Positions 43,210 through 50,464 of a DNA stretch of 64,000 nucleotides are shown piece by piece. The notes beneath the pieces are model-generated. The model was given only the letters and a program-made list of their open reading frames with translations, had not been told where the DNA came from and ran no database searches. The translations under genes and the position numbers were made by a program. The stretch is from Acetivibrio thermocellus ATCC 27405 (GTDB lineage: Bacteria > Bacillota > Clostridia > Acetivibrionales > Acetivibrionaceae), in the NCBI RefSeq assembly GCF_000015865.1, contig NC_009012.1, positions 2,907,081 through 2,971,080 on the forward strand. The letters are read 5' to 3'. The stretch's first letter is position 1, and every line of letters begins with the position of its first letter.

Positions 43210-43767
43210 ATGACAAAAGAACAGTTAATGGAAATGGGGTTAACTGAAGAACAAGCTGAGAAGGTTCTAGTTATATATAAAGAAGATTTAAAAAGCTTTA
43301 TCCCTAAAGCTAGATTTGATGAAGTAAATGAAGCCAAAAAGAATTTAGAGGAACAACTTAAAGACAGAGATAAGCAGTTAAAGGATCTTGGTGAAAAAGT
43401 AAAAGATAATGAAGAATTAACTAAGCAAATAAAAGACCTTCAAGAAGCCAACAAAAAAGCTAAAGAAGAGTATGAAACAAAGATTAAGAATCTTACATTA
43501 GACAACGCTATAAAACTTGCTTTAAAAGAACATAAGGCAAAATATGAGGACCTTCTTGTAAATAAGTTTGACAGAGAAAAACTCGTTATCAAAGATGATG
43601 GCACTATAGAAGGATTAAATGAACAAATAGCAGCTTTAAAAGAAAATTACAAAGACTTATTTGAGCAGCCTTTAAGTGGACATACCCCTAATAATACCGG
43701 AGATAATCCTGAGGGAGGAGAGCTTCAACAAATAGCCAATACTATCAGACAAAATTTAGGATTTTAA
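43210..43767 (+). CDS. Capsid scaffold (GP20-type)
   Basis: A 185-aa, highly charged coiled-coil protein (KEQLMEMGLTEEQAEKVL..., long Lys/Glu helix to about residue 110, NLTLDNAIKLALKEHKAKYEDLLVNKFD). This is the minor structural GP20 family, which acts as scaffold for procapsid assembly. ATG 43210 has AAGGAG seven bases before it; the longer frame would start inside the structured leader. Confidence 0.88.
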   Translation: MTKEQLMEMGLTEEQAEKVLVIYKEDLKSFIPKARFDEVNEAKKNLEEQLKDRDKQLKDLGEKVKDNEELTKQIKDLQEANKKAKEEYETKIKNLTLDNAIKLALKEHKAKYEDLLVNKFDREKLVIKDDGTIEGLNEQIAALKENYKDLFEQPLSGHTPNNTGDNPEGGELQQIANTIRQNLGF

Positions 43768-43785
43768 GAAAGGAGAGCGTAAAAT

Positions 43786-44709
43786 ATGGCTAATGTATTA
43801 GAATATGCAAAAATATTTATGCAAGAACTTGATAAGCAGGTAGTGGCACAAGCTACATCTGGATGGATGGAAGCTAATGCAGGCTTAGTTAAGTACAATG
43901 GTGGTAATGAGGTAAAAATACCAGTTATAGACATGGATGCATTAGGAGATTATGACAGGGCTAATGGATTTGTTGACGGGTCAGTAAATTTAACATATGA
44001 AACAAAAATTATGACTCAAGATAGAGGCAGAACTTTCATGCTTGACCGCATGGATGTAGATGAAACTAACTTTGTAGCAACTGCTGCTAATGTCATGGGA
44101 GAATTCCAGAGAACAAAGGTTATTCCTGAAATCGATGCGTACAGGTATTCCAGCATTGCAAGCCAGGCTATTGAAAAAGGTGTAGCAGTTGGTGGCTATA
44201 CTCCTTCAGAAACCGACATACTTAAGAAGCTGAAAGAAGATGTCTATGCAATATATGATGTGGCCGGAGAAATTCCTCTGGTCATTATCATGAACATGCA
44301 GGTCGCTGCAATACTGGAGAATTCCACAGAATTAAGTAAAACGTTATCGGTTATTGATTTCACTCAGGGGGATATTAAAACCTCGGTGAGGGCTATTGAT
44401 AACAACCCAATAATCAAAGTGCCTTCCGCACGAATGAAGACAAAATATGTATTCTATGATGGCAAAACCGCAGGCCAGGAAGCAGGTGGATTTACACCAG
44501 CTGAAGATGCTAAAAACATCAACTGGATTATTTGTCCAAGGACTGCGCCTATAGCTGTATCTAAAACAGATAACATAAGGATATTTACTCCTGAACAAAA
44601 CCAAAAGGCTGACGCATGGAAGATCGATTACAGAAAATATCACGACCTCTGGATAAAGGACAATCAGTTTAAAGCAATTCGTGTAAACATCAAAGAGGCC
44701 ATAGCATAG
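43786..44709 (+). CDS. Major capsid protein
   Basis: A 307-aa protein following the scaffold with GAAAGGAG as ribosome site. The sequence (NVLEYAKIFMQELDKQVVAQATSGWME, KIPVIDMDALGDYDRANGF, TQDRGRTFMLDRMDVDET, IPEIDAYRYSSIASQAIEK) is that of Gram-positive phage major head proteins with the HK97 fold. The position between scaffold and connector genes supports it. Confidence 0.92.
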   Translation: MANVLEYAKIFMQELDKQVVAQATSGWMEANAGLVKYNGGNEVKIPVIDMDALGDYDRANGFVDGSVNLTYETKIMTQDRGRTFMLDRMDVDETNFVATAANVMGEFQRTKVIPEIDAYRYSSIASQAIEKGVAVGGYTPSETDILKKLKEDVYAIYDVAGEIPLVIIMNMQVAAILENSTELSKTLSVIDFTQGDIKTSVRAIDNNPIIKVPSARMKTKYVFYDGKTAGQEAGGFTPAEDAKNINWIICPRTAPIAVSKTDNIRIFTPEQNQKADAWKIDYRKYHDLWIKDNQFKAIRVNIKEAIA

Positions 44710-44721
44710 GAGTGATGCCGG

Positions 44722-44868
44722 ATGTATAAACTTGAAAAGCTCAATGTAGTCAAAATCGTACCGACGGAACATGAACGGGAAAAACTCTTGGCTAAAGGCT
44801 TTAAGGATGCGGAGAAAGAGGAAAAGAAAGAGGAAAAGAAAAAGGATGAGAAGAAGGCTGCTAAATAG
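44722..44868 (+). CDS. Small Lys/Glu-rich protein (48 aa) after capsid
   Basis: A 48-aa frame starting ATG 44722 after AGGAGTG: YKLEKLNVVKIVPTEHEREKLLAKGF then a run of Lys and Glu. Short proteins ending in such charged tails are common between capsid and connector genes in this phage group and may decorate the head. The end lies inside a terminator-like hairpin. Confidence 0.65.
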   Translation: MYKLEKLNVVKIVPTEHEREKLLAKGFKDAEKEEKKEEKKKDEKKAAK

Positions 44869-44885
44869 CGGCCTTCTCCCTCTTT
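44853..44885 (+). terminator. Hairpin after capsid genes
   Basis: GAAGGCTGCT / AGCGGCCTTC, 10 bp with one G-T pair, loop AAAT, then TCCCTCTTTT. Likely partial terminator giving high capsid and lower connector expression. Confidence 0.6.
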
Positions 44886-44908
44886 TCTACCCTAAAAGGG
44901 GTGAGTAT

Positions 44909-45247
44909 ATGTCCATTGAAGAAATGCTTACAAAAGTAAAGAGTAACCTCAAAATTGAGGATGATAGCAAGGACCTAATCATAACTGACATTATTCAGGA
45001 GTGTCTGAACTACTGCAACCTCAAAGAGCCGCCGGCAGAACTGGAACCATTTATCCGCCGCAAGGTCAAAACCATCATTGACTATGAGGCCGAGACCGGA
45101 GGTAGTTCAGTATTTGACGTGACCTCAATAAAAGAGGGTGATACCTCTATAACTTACAACACTGACGAGGTTTCCAGAGAAACTATCTACGGCCTGTCTG
45201 AAAAAGACAAGCAGGCCTTGATGCGATTCCGGAGGTTACGAAGATGA
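44909..45247 (+). CDS. Head-tail connector (gp6-like)
   Basis: A 112-aa helical protein (SIEEMLTKVKSNLKIEDDSKDLIITDIIQECLNYCNLKEPPAELEPFIRRKVKTIIDYEA). This is the phage head-tail connector family with the HK97 gp6/SPP1 gp15-type fold. ATG 44909 follows GGGGTGAG. An upstream extension in the same frame is a Lys/Arg-rich shadow of the previous gene. Confidence 0.85.
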   Translation: MSIEEMLTKVKSNLKIEDDSKDLIITDIIQECLNYCNLKEPPAELEPFIRRKVKTIIDYEAETGGSSVFDVTSIKEGDTSITYNTDEVSRETIYGLSEKDKQALMRFRRLRR

Positions 45248-45579
45248 GCGTATTGCAAAGACTTTGGAAAGACCGAATGGATATATATCGTTGGGTTGAG
45301 GTTGTAGAGGGCGGCTTCACAAAACAGAAAAAGGAGAAGATTTACGAAAACGTCAAATGCCATTACAGTAAAGGCCAACTGGTTAACACGGGAGAAGACA
45401 GTGTGCCCACATTGATAACTTCTCACACTTTGTTTTGTGGTCCAGATGTGGACCTTCAAGAAGGTGATGAGGTGGTTGTTACCCAGCGGAATGGCAAGCA
45501 GGTAACCCTGACAGTAGGTGAGGGTTTTCCGTACAGCACTCACCAGGAGTTTTCCGTGAAACGGGTGGATACGGCATGA
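45244..45579 (+). CDS. Head closure / adaptor protein
   Basis: A 111-aa beta-rich protein (DRMDIYRWVEVVEGGFTKQKKEKIYENVKCHYSKG...CGPDVDLQEGDEVVVTQRNGKQVTLTVGEGFPY). The pattern matches phage head-tail adaptors of the SPP1 gp16 type, which stop DNA leaking before tail joining. It overlaps both neighbours by four bases. Confidence 0.8.
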   Translation: MSVLQRLWKDRMDIYRWVEVVEGGFTKQKKEKIYENVKCHYSKGQLVNTGEDSVPTLITSHTLFCGPDVDLQEGDEVVVTQRNGKQVTLTVGEGFPYSTHQEFSVKRVDTA

Positions 45580-45986
45580 GCAACTATCGCACAAATAAGG
45601 CCGCAATAGATAAATTCCGGAGAGAATTGAAAGCCATGCTGGGTGACATTTCTGAAATTGACAAGAGGGTTTTGGATAAAGCTGTGAGTATAGGCCTTGC
45701 TGATGCCAAAAGAAATACGCCGGTGGATACCGGTTTCATGCGGCGAAGTTGGCATGTAATGCCTACGAAGAAAACTTCGCAAGGTGTTGAAAAGGAGTTG
45801 ATTAATTCTGCAGATTATAGTTCCTTTGTGAACTACGGTCATAGGGTGGTCAACAAGAAAGGTGAAACAGTTGGCTGGGTAAAAGGCCAGTTTATATTGG
45901 AGAAAGCAGTAAACACAGTAGAAAAGGCTTTAGCAAAAGAATTTGAAAAAGAAGTGGAGAGGGTGAACAGGAAACATGATAAGTGA
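45576..45986 (+). CDS. HK97 gp10-like tail completion protein
   Basis: A 136-aa protein. VGLADAKRNTPVDTGFMRRSWHV and ADYSSFVNYGHRVV are the marks of the HK97 gp10 family, which sits at the head-tail joint. Translationally coupled with both neighbours. Confidence 0.88.
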   Translation: MSNYRTNKAAIDKFRRELKAMLGDISEIDKRVLDKAVSIGLADAKRNTPVDTGFMRRSWHVMPTKKTSQGVEKELINSADYSSFVNYGHRVVNKKGETVGWVKGQFILEKAVNTVEKALAKEFEKEVERVNRKHDK

Positions 45987-46395
45987 AATTAAGCAGGCTA
46001 TTGCTCAGAAAATCCATGAACAGTATCCTTCATCTACTATCTACGATGAAGACATTCCTCAAAACTTCAAAACACCCTCTTTTTTGGTAACCGTCATTGA
46101 ACAAAGCTATGGCAAGAGGCTCGCCAACAAATACAACAGCACCGTTTCCTTTGATGTGGCCTATTTCAGCGATAAGGGGAAAAACGAGGTCAAATCCGAC
46201 TGCCAGGCGGTACAAGTGAACCTGCTACGGGCTTTCGACCTGGTGGGAACCTTCCGGGTTCAGAACCTGCAGGCAACTATCGTGGATAACGTGCTGCATA
46301 TTACCTTTGATGTGAGGTATTCGGAGATAAAGACAGGCGAAGAGATTCCAAAAATGCAAGCTCAAGCAACAAATACAGATATAAAGACCAGCTAA
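45976..46395 (+). CDS. Tail terminator protein (DUF6838-like)
   Basis: A 139-aa protein (ISEIKQAIAQKIHEQYPSSTIYDEDIPQNFKTPSFLVTVIEQS...NKYNSTVSFDVAYFS). I recognise the pattern as the phage tail terminator family that caps the tail tube at the head end. It is the last gene before the IS110-type insertion, which separates it from the sheath gene. Confidence 0.8.
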   Translation: MISEIKQAIAQKIHEQYPSSTIYDEDIPQNFKTPSFLVTVIEQSYGKRLANKYNSTVSFDVAYFSDKGKNEVKSDCQAVQVNLLRAFDLVGTFRVQNLQATIVDNVLHITFDVRYSEIKTGEEIPKMQAQATNTDIKTS

Positions 46396-46557
46396 TTAAA
46401 GTCAAGAGTTTTTAAGAAAAAATTTTAAGAATTTTCTAAAACTCCTGACAGCGAAAAAAGGCACAACGACAAGACCACCTAAGATTAGTAGACATAAAAT
46501 AGCTGGCCTGAAATAGTAAATTGATTTTTGAAAACTAAACATCGAGTACAAGTACTA

Positions 46558-47847
46558 CTAAGCTGCTGTGTGCTTCGCTGCAAGCATTTGCGCGTGCTCT
46601 TGGGGAGAACGTAATTCGTAAGGCTTTCTATCCCTAAGAACAGCAAAAATATAATTAACAAGCTTACGCATAACAGCCCCCAAAGCTACTTTCTTGGGCT
46701 TGCTCTGGCATTTGTTTTTGTAATATTCCATCAGTACAGGGTTGCAAGCTGTTTTGTCCCGCTTGGTGCGGATATTAGCAAGAGCAATTGTGAAAAGTAC
46801 TCTGCGAAGCAGTCTTGACCCCCTTTTTGACATCTTGTTTTGTGTGCCGGTAAACTCTCCGGACTGCATTACAGAGGGGTCAATACCGAAATAAGCAACT
46901 AGCTTGCCTGGCTTTGAAAAGGCTGAAAAGTCGCCAATTTCAGCCAGAATGGTAACAGCAGAGATAAGTCCTATACCTGGAATGCTTTGTAGAAGCTCGA
47001 GAGTCAGTGCCAGCATGGGCATGTCCTTTGCCATATCTTCAATAATCAATGAACGAATGGCTTTGAAGACTTTCTCAAGGTTTTCTTCCAAGGTTTTAAT
47101 CATAGAGATATACACACCAAGCATGGCAACATTTGAAGAGTTACTAATGCTTAAAGGTGCAAATTCTTTGGCCTTGGAATTCAAAAGCTCATACTTTGCA
47201 GTTGCCCATTTAAGGCTTCTGCGGGAATTCTTCTGTATCAGTGCAATCAACTTGTTTCTGTTCGCTTTAAGAATATGCGCAGGTGCAGGATATTTCTCCA
47301 ATACTGCAAGAGCAGCCTTTGAAAAGATATTAGGGAATACATCCTTGAAGTTTAGCATGAGTTGGTCAACAATACCCATAAGCCTGTTTTTGTAAGCAGT
47401 AAGTTCGTCAGAGAGCTTGTAGTACTGGCGGCAAAGGCTTCGCAGACATTCAATATCCTCGTCGGGGATATTGGTAGTTTTAAGCTCCTGAAATCTGTAT
47501 AGCAGAGCAATTTTCCGGGCATCCACTTTATCATTTTTCACTTTCCTTATTCCAATATTTTTGATAGAATCAGTTTGGATGGGGTTTATGACAGAAACCT
47601 CAAATCCAGCTTTATAAAGTGAATGGAAAAGGATTTTGTGATAGTGCCCAGTGGATTCCATGACGACGAAAGGCCTAGAATCAAAGTCCTTTTCCGTTTT
47701 TTTCAGTAATTCAACGGCTCTTTCAACGTCAGTACTGGAATCATGGCGGATCTTCATGCGGGCAATTACTTCATTGGATGGAGAAAGAATTGCCATCTCA
47801 CTGAAGAACTTGCCGACATCGATTCCGGCGATGGGTCTAAAATTCAT
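46558..47847 (-). CDS. IS110-family DEDD transposase
   Basis: A 429-aa recombinase. The N-terminal RuvC-like domain has D10 (AGIDVGK), E64 (VMESTGHYH), and D106/D109 (KNDKVDARKIA). A coiled-coil linker follows, then the C-terminal Tnp domain with the helix-hairpin-helix IPGIGLISAVTILAEIGD and the SGEFTG stretch that holds the nucleophilic serine. In this family the enzyme uses an element-encoded bridge RNA to choose its target. The full length looks intact. GGAGG precedes the ATG on the minus strand. Confidence 0.93.
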   Translation of the reverse strand: MNFRPIAGIDVGKFFSEMAILSPSNEVIARMKIRHDSSTDVERAVELLKKTEKDFDSRPFVVMESTGHYHKILFHSLYKAGFEVSVINPIQTDSIKNIGIRKVKNDKVDARKIALLYRFQELKTTNIPDEDIECLRSLCRQYYKLSDELTAYKNRLMGIVDQLMLNFKDVFPNIFSKAALAVLEKYPAPAHILKANRNKLIALIQKNSRRSLKWATAKYELLNSKAKEFAPLSISNSSNVAMLGVYISMIKTLEENLEKVFKAIRSLIIEDMAKDMPMLALTLELLQSIPGIGLISAVTILAEIGDFSAFSKPGKLVAYFGIDPSVMQSGEFTGTQNKMSKRGSRLLRRVLFTIALANIRTKRDKTACNPVLMEYYKNKCQSKPKKVALGAVMRKLVNYIFAVLRDRKPYELRSPQEHAQMLAAKHTAA

Positions 47848-47884
47848 AAAAATGCCTCCTTTATAAGATTAATGGACTTAAAAG

Positions 47885-48063
47885 ACTCCATTCCTTCTCA
47901 TGTAAGTAAACAACCTTGCGTGTGACACGAGGAGCCAGCTGAAATGCTGGCCTCAACCAGCCAAATCATTTAGACTTACCGGAATGGATAAATACTCTTT
48001 CTTACGGGTAGTCGGCCCAATAAGGTCCGTCCCAGGAGTGATTACAAACACTCTCCAAGTCCG
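47885..48063 (-). ncRNA. Probable IS110 bridge RNA
   Basis: Upstream of the transposase on the same strand, a TATAAT box (48070-48075, minus strand) would start an RNA of about 180 bases. The region folds: GGAGTG/CACTCC hairpin (near 48040), an outer stem CCATTCC...GGAATGG with GTAAGT...ACTTAC, and an inner GCCAGC/GCTGGC hairpin. Size, place and two-loop shape fit bridge RNAs of the IS110 group. Confidence 0.65.
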
Positions 48064-48159
48064 GAAAATATTATACATGATTGACAAGGTTCAGGCCAGA
48101 CGAAAGCTAGCAAGCGGTCATAGATGGGGAACCGCAGGCGGCAGGATTTGAAAGCCACC

Positions 48160-48179
48160 GCCATCCCCTAGGGGATGGC
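48160..48179. repeat. 20-bp perfect palindrome near the IS end
   Basis: GCCATCCCCTAGGGGATGGC is self-complementary and lies nine bases inside the right near-terminal repeat. It may be part of the end structure used in circle formation, or a terminator-like fold that shields the element from outside transcription. Confidence 0.75.
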
Positions 48180-48298
48180 ACATAGAAGTGCTTGATGTTT
48201 AGAAAAGCAACAAATATGACATTATGTTAACAGGGTCGAACAGTGGCAAAAGTCACTGATGAAATAACAATATTAATTGTACAAGGAGTGATAAAGAT

Positions 48299-49345
48299 AT
48301 GGGTGGAACTTGGACGAACCAGAATAAGATCCTTCCTGGGGCATACCTTAACTTTCGGACAAATGCTCCACTTTCCATAACATTAGGGGAAAGAGGTACA
48401 GTAGTAATACTACAGGAAGTAAGCAAGGGTGCTAGTGGGGAAATGTATAAAATAACAGCACTTGACCAGAGTAAATGGCCGACAGGTGTAACAGCTGAAG
48501 ATAAATTACTTGCAAATGAGGCGCTTAAAGGTGCCAATACTGTAATCGTATATAATTTGGGTGCTGAACACACCTCTGAGGTGGTTGAACAGGCTTTGGC
48601 TAAATTGATGACAGAAGATTTCAACGTATTGGTGTATCCATATGATGGTGCAGCATATGACACAATTAAAACTACTATCAAAGCTTGGGTTGATATGATG
48701 CGTACCGAAGAGGGCAAGAAAATTCAGGCAGTTATGGCTAACTTTGCAGCTGACGATGAAGCGATTATCAATGTTACCCAAGGTGTTAGACTTGTTGACG
48801 GAACAGAACTTACAGCAGCACAAACTACAGCATGGGTTGGAGGTGTTACTGCTGGTGCGGCTATTAATCAGTCTAATACTGGACGTAAATATATAGGTGC
48901 TATCGATGTGGTACCTAGAATGACTAAAACTGAAATGGAGGCTGCTGTTCAAAATGGAGAATTCATATTCAAAGTAGATACTGCTCAGAATGTAACAGTG
49001 ATATACGACATTAACAGCCTAACCACTGTTACCGCAGAAAAAGGTAAGCAGTTTACAAAGAACAGAGTGATTAGAACATTAGATGGTATTAATAACGATA
49101 TTGTAGAAATATTTGAATCGAATTATGTTGGCAAGGTCAATAACAACGCAGATGGTAGATCGCTTCTAAGAGCAACATTAATTGAGTATTTCAACGAATT
49201 GCAAAGACTAAACGCAATTCAGAATTTTACTGCTGAAGATGTAACCGTATCTCCTGGTAATGATTCTGATGCGGTAGTAATTGACTGTTATATCCAGCCA
49301 GTTGATTCCGTAGAAAAAATCTACATTACGGTAAATTTGTCATAG
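48299..49345 (+). CDS. Tail sheath protein (XkdK-like)
   Basis: A 348-aa contractile-tail sheath. The start GGTWTNQNKILPGAYLNFRTN, the middle VLVYPYDGAAYDTIKTTIKAWVDMMRTEEGKKIQAVMAN and the end FTAEDVTVSPGNDSDAVVIDCYIQPVDSVEKIYITV are characteristic of the PBSX XkdK family. It shows that the phage has a contractile tail. ATG 48299 follows AAGGAGTG. The IS lies just upstream. Confidence 0.94.
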   Translation: MGGTWTNQNKILPGAYLNFRTNAPLSITLGERGTVVILQEVSKGASGEMYKITALDQSKWPTGVTAEDKLLANEALKGANTVIVYNLGAEHTSEVVEQALAKLMTEDFNVLVYPYDGAAYDTIKTTIKAWVDMMRTEEGKKIQAVMANFAADDEAIINVTQGVRLVDGTELTAAQTTAWVGGVTAGAAINQSNTGRKYIGAIDVVPRMTKTEMEAAVQNGEFIFKVDTAQNVTVIYDINSLTTVTAEKGKQFTKNRVIRTLDGINNDIVEIFESNYVGKVNNNADGRSLLRATLIEYFNELQRLNAIQNFTAEDVTVSPGNDSDAVVIDCYIQPVDSVEKIYITVNLS

Positions 49346-49365
49346 TTGAAGGAGGGTAATAAGGT

Positions 49366-49842
49366 ATGGCAGATAATTATGTAAGATTATCAGATACGAT
49401 ATCCTCTAAAGAAGGAAAAGCTTATATCACAATTAATGGACAGAACAGGGAATTGTTTGAAATATCGAGCCTGACTGCTCAACTTGAGCTTCAAGTACAG
49501 TCCCGCCAGATGCTCGGTCATCGTATGGTCCAGCATAAAGTAGTTGGGGCCGAGGGTACCGGATCAATGACAATGTATTTCATGAACTCTGATATGTTGA
49601 GATTGGCGATACAATACATCAAAGAGGGTAAATATGGAGGACTGAAGCTCCAGATTAAAAACGAAGATGCACAAAGCACAATTGGAAAACAAGAAATTGT
49701 GCTGCTTGGTGTATTGCTTAACACTATACCTGTTGCTGCATTAGATGATCAATCAGATGATCCGATTACTGTTGACACGGATTTTACATTTGATGACATT
49801 GAGGGTTTGAGTTTCTTTGACTTGCCGGCAAATTATAGATAA
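49366..49842 (+). CDS. Tail tube protein (XkdM-like)
   Basis: A 158-aa protein (RLSDTISSKEGKAYITINGQNRELFEISSLTAQLELQVQSRQMLGHRMVQHKV, then YFMNSDMLRLAIQYIKEGKYGGLKLQIKNED). This is the PBSX XkdM tail core family forming the inner tube. It follows the sheath gene with GGAGGG as ribosome site. Confidence 0.93.
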   Translation: MADNYVRLSDTISSKEGKAYITINGQNRELFEISSLTAQLELQVQSRQMLGHRMVQHKVVGAEGTGSMTMYFMNSDMLRLAIQYIKEGKYGGLKLQIKNEDAQSTIGKQEIVLLGVLLNTIPVAALDDQSDDPITVDTDFTFDDIEGLSFFDLPANYR

Positions 49843-49858
49843 AAGGGAGTGGTAAATA

Positions 49859-50272
49859 ATGAGTTTAGGTTCTTTAGAGGCTTTTCTTAATCCTGTGAAA
49901 GTTGAAAATAAAAAGGTTATAGTGTCAAACAGATTCAAAGATAAAGACGGGAACCTTGTACCGTTTGAAATCCGCCCTATCACACAGGAAGAAAATAAAA
50001 TGCTAATCAAGAAATACACAAAAAGGGACAAGAAAGGTCAGGAATACTTTGATAGAGCAGAGTATATATCAGAGCTTACGGCATCCGCCGTAGTATTCCC
50101 AGACCTTACAAATGCAGAACTGCAAAAAGCATACGGTGTACTAGGTGCATCTGCATTACTTCAAAAAATGTTATATGTTGGCGAGTATGCAGAATTAGCC
50201 CAGGCAGTTCAGGAATTGAGCGGACTTGACACAGATATAAATGAGGATATTGAAGAAGTAAAAAACGCATAA
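49859..50272 (+). CDS. Tail assembly chaperone (XkdN-like), 0-frame product
   Basis: A 137-aa protein (SLEAFLNPVKVENKKVIVSNRFKDKDGNLVPFEIRPITQEENKMLIKKYTKRD...LTASAVVFPDLTNAELQKAYGV). This is the XkdN-like tail chaperone, equivalent to lambda gpG. A slippery AAAAAAC lies two codons before its stop and would fuse it to the next frame. Confidence 0.88.
   Translation: MSLGSLEAFLNPVKVENKKVIVSNRFKDKDGNLVPFEIRPITQEENKMLIKKYTKRDKKGQEYFDRAEYISELTASAVVFPDLTNAELQKAYGVLGASALLQKMLYVGEYAELAQAVQELSGLDTDINEDIEEVKNA
50260..50266 (+). other. Programmed -1 frameshift site
   Basis: A AAA AAC in the 0 frame (codons GTA AAA AAC GCA TAA). A -1 slip continues CGC ATA ATG into the next frame, giving a 201-aa fusion. 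This is the classic heptamer form and is in the right place for a tail chaperone G/GT pair. Confidence 0.8.
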
Positions 50273-50463
50273 TGCAAGGCGATCCTGAGTTCGTCTTAGC
50301 TCACTTCGCCTTGCAAAAATTACACATATTACCTTCAACATTAGCCAATATGAGCGAAAGAGAAAAAGCTTTTATATATGCTAGTATACAGCTTCGTATT
50401 GAGCAAGAGAAAAAAGAGTCAGCTAAAATAAAGGCTGCAAAGGGAGGAGGTAGAAGGCGTTAA
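50272..50463 (+). CDS. Tail assembly chaperone, -1 frame extension
   Basis: A 63-codon frame (PEFVLAHFALQKLHILPSTLANMSEREKAFIYASIQLRIEQEKKE), helical with a basic end. Its ATG overlaps the upstream stop (TAATG), so it could be translated alone, but most likely it is the T part made by -1 frameshift from the gene before. In PBSX-type phages this pair helps assemble the tail on the tape measure, encoded next. Confidence 0.8.
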   Translation: MQGDPEFVLAHFALQKLHILPSTLANMSEREKAFIYASIQLRIEQEKKESAKIKAAKGGGRRR

Positions 50464-50464
50464 T

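Larger units (their letters stand above)
46535..48202 (-). mobile_element. IS110-family element inside the late operon (approximate ends)
   Basis: Transposase on the minus strand plus about 350 bases of non-coding left end. Near-terminal inverted repeats are visible: CTAAACATCGAGTAC at 46535 and, on the other strand, CTAAACATCAAGCAC at 48188-48202 (13 of 15 match). IS110 elements lack ordinary terminal repeats, so true ends may lie some tens of bases outside. It sits between tail terminator and sheath genes without breaking either. Confidence 0.8.

Noticed and set aside
44771-44908. Lys/Arg-rich N-terminal extension of the connector gene
   Set aside because: It is the shifted reading of the Lys/Glu-rich small gene at 44722-44868. 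The connector has a good ribosome site and ATG at 44909.
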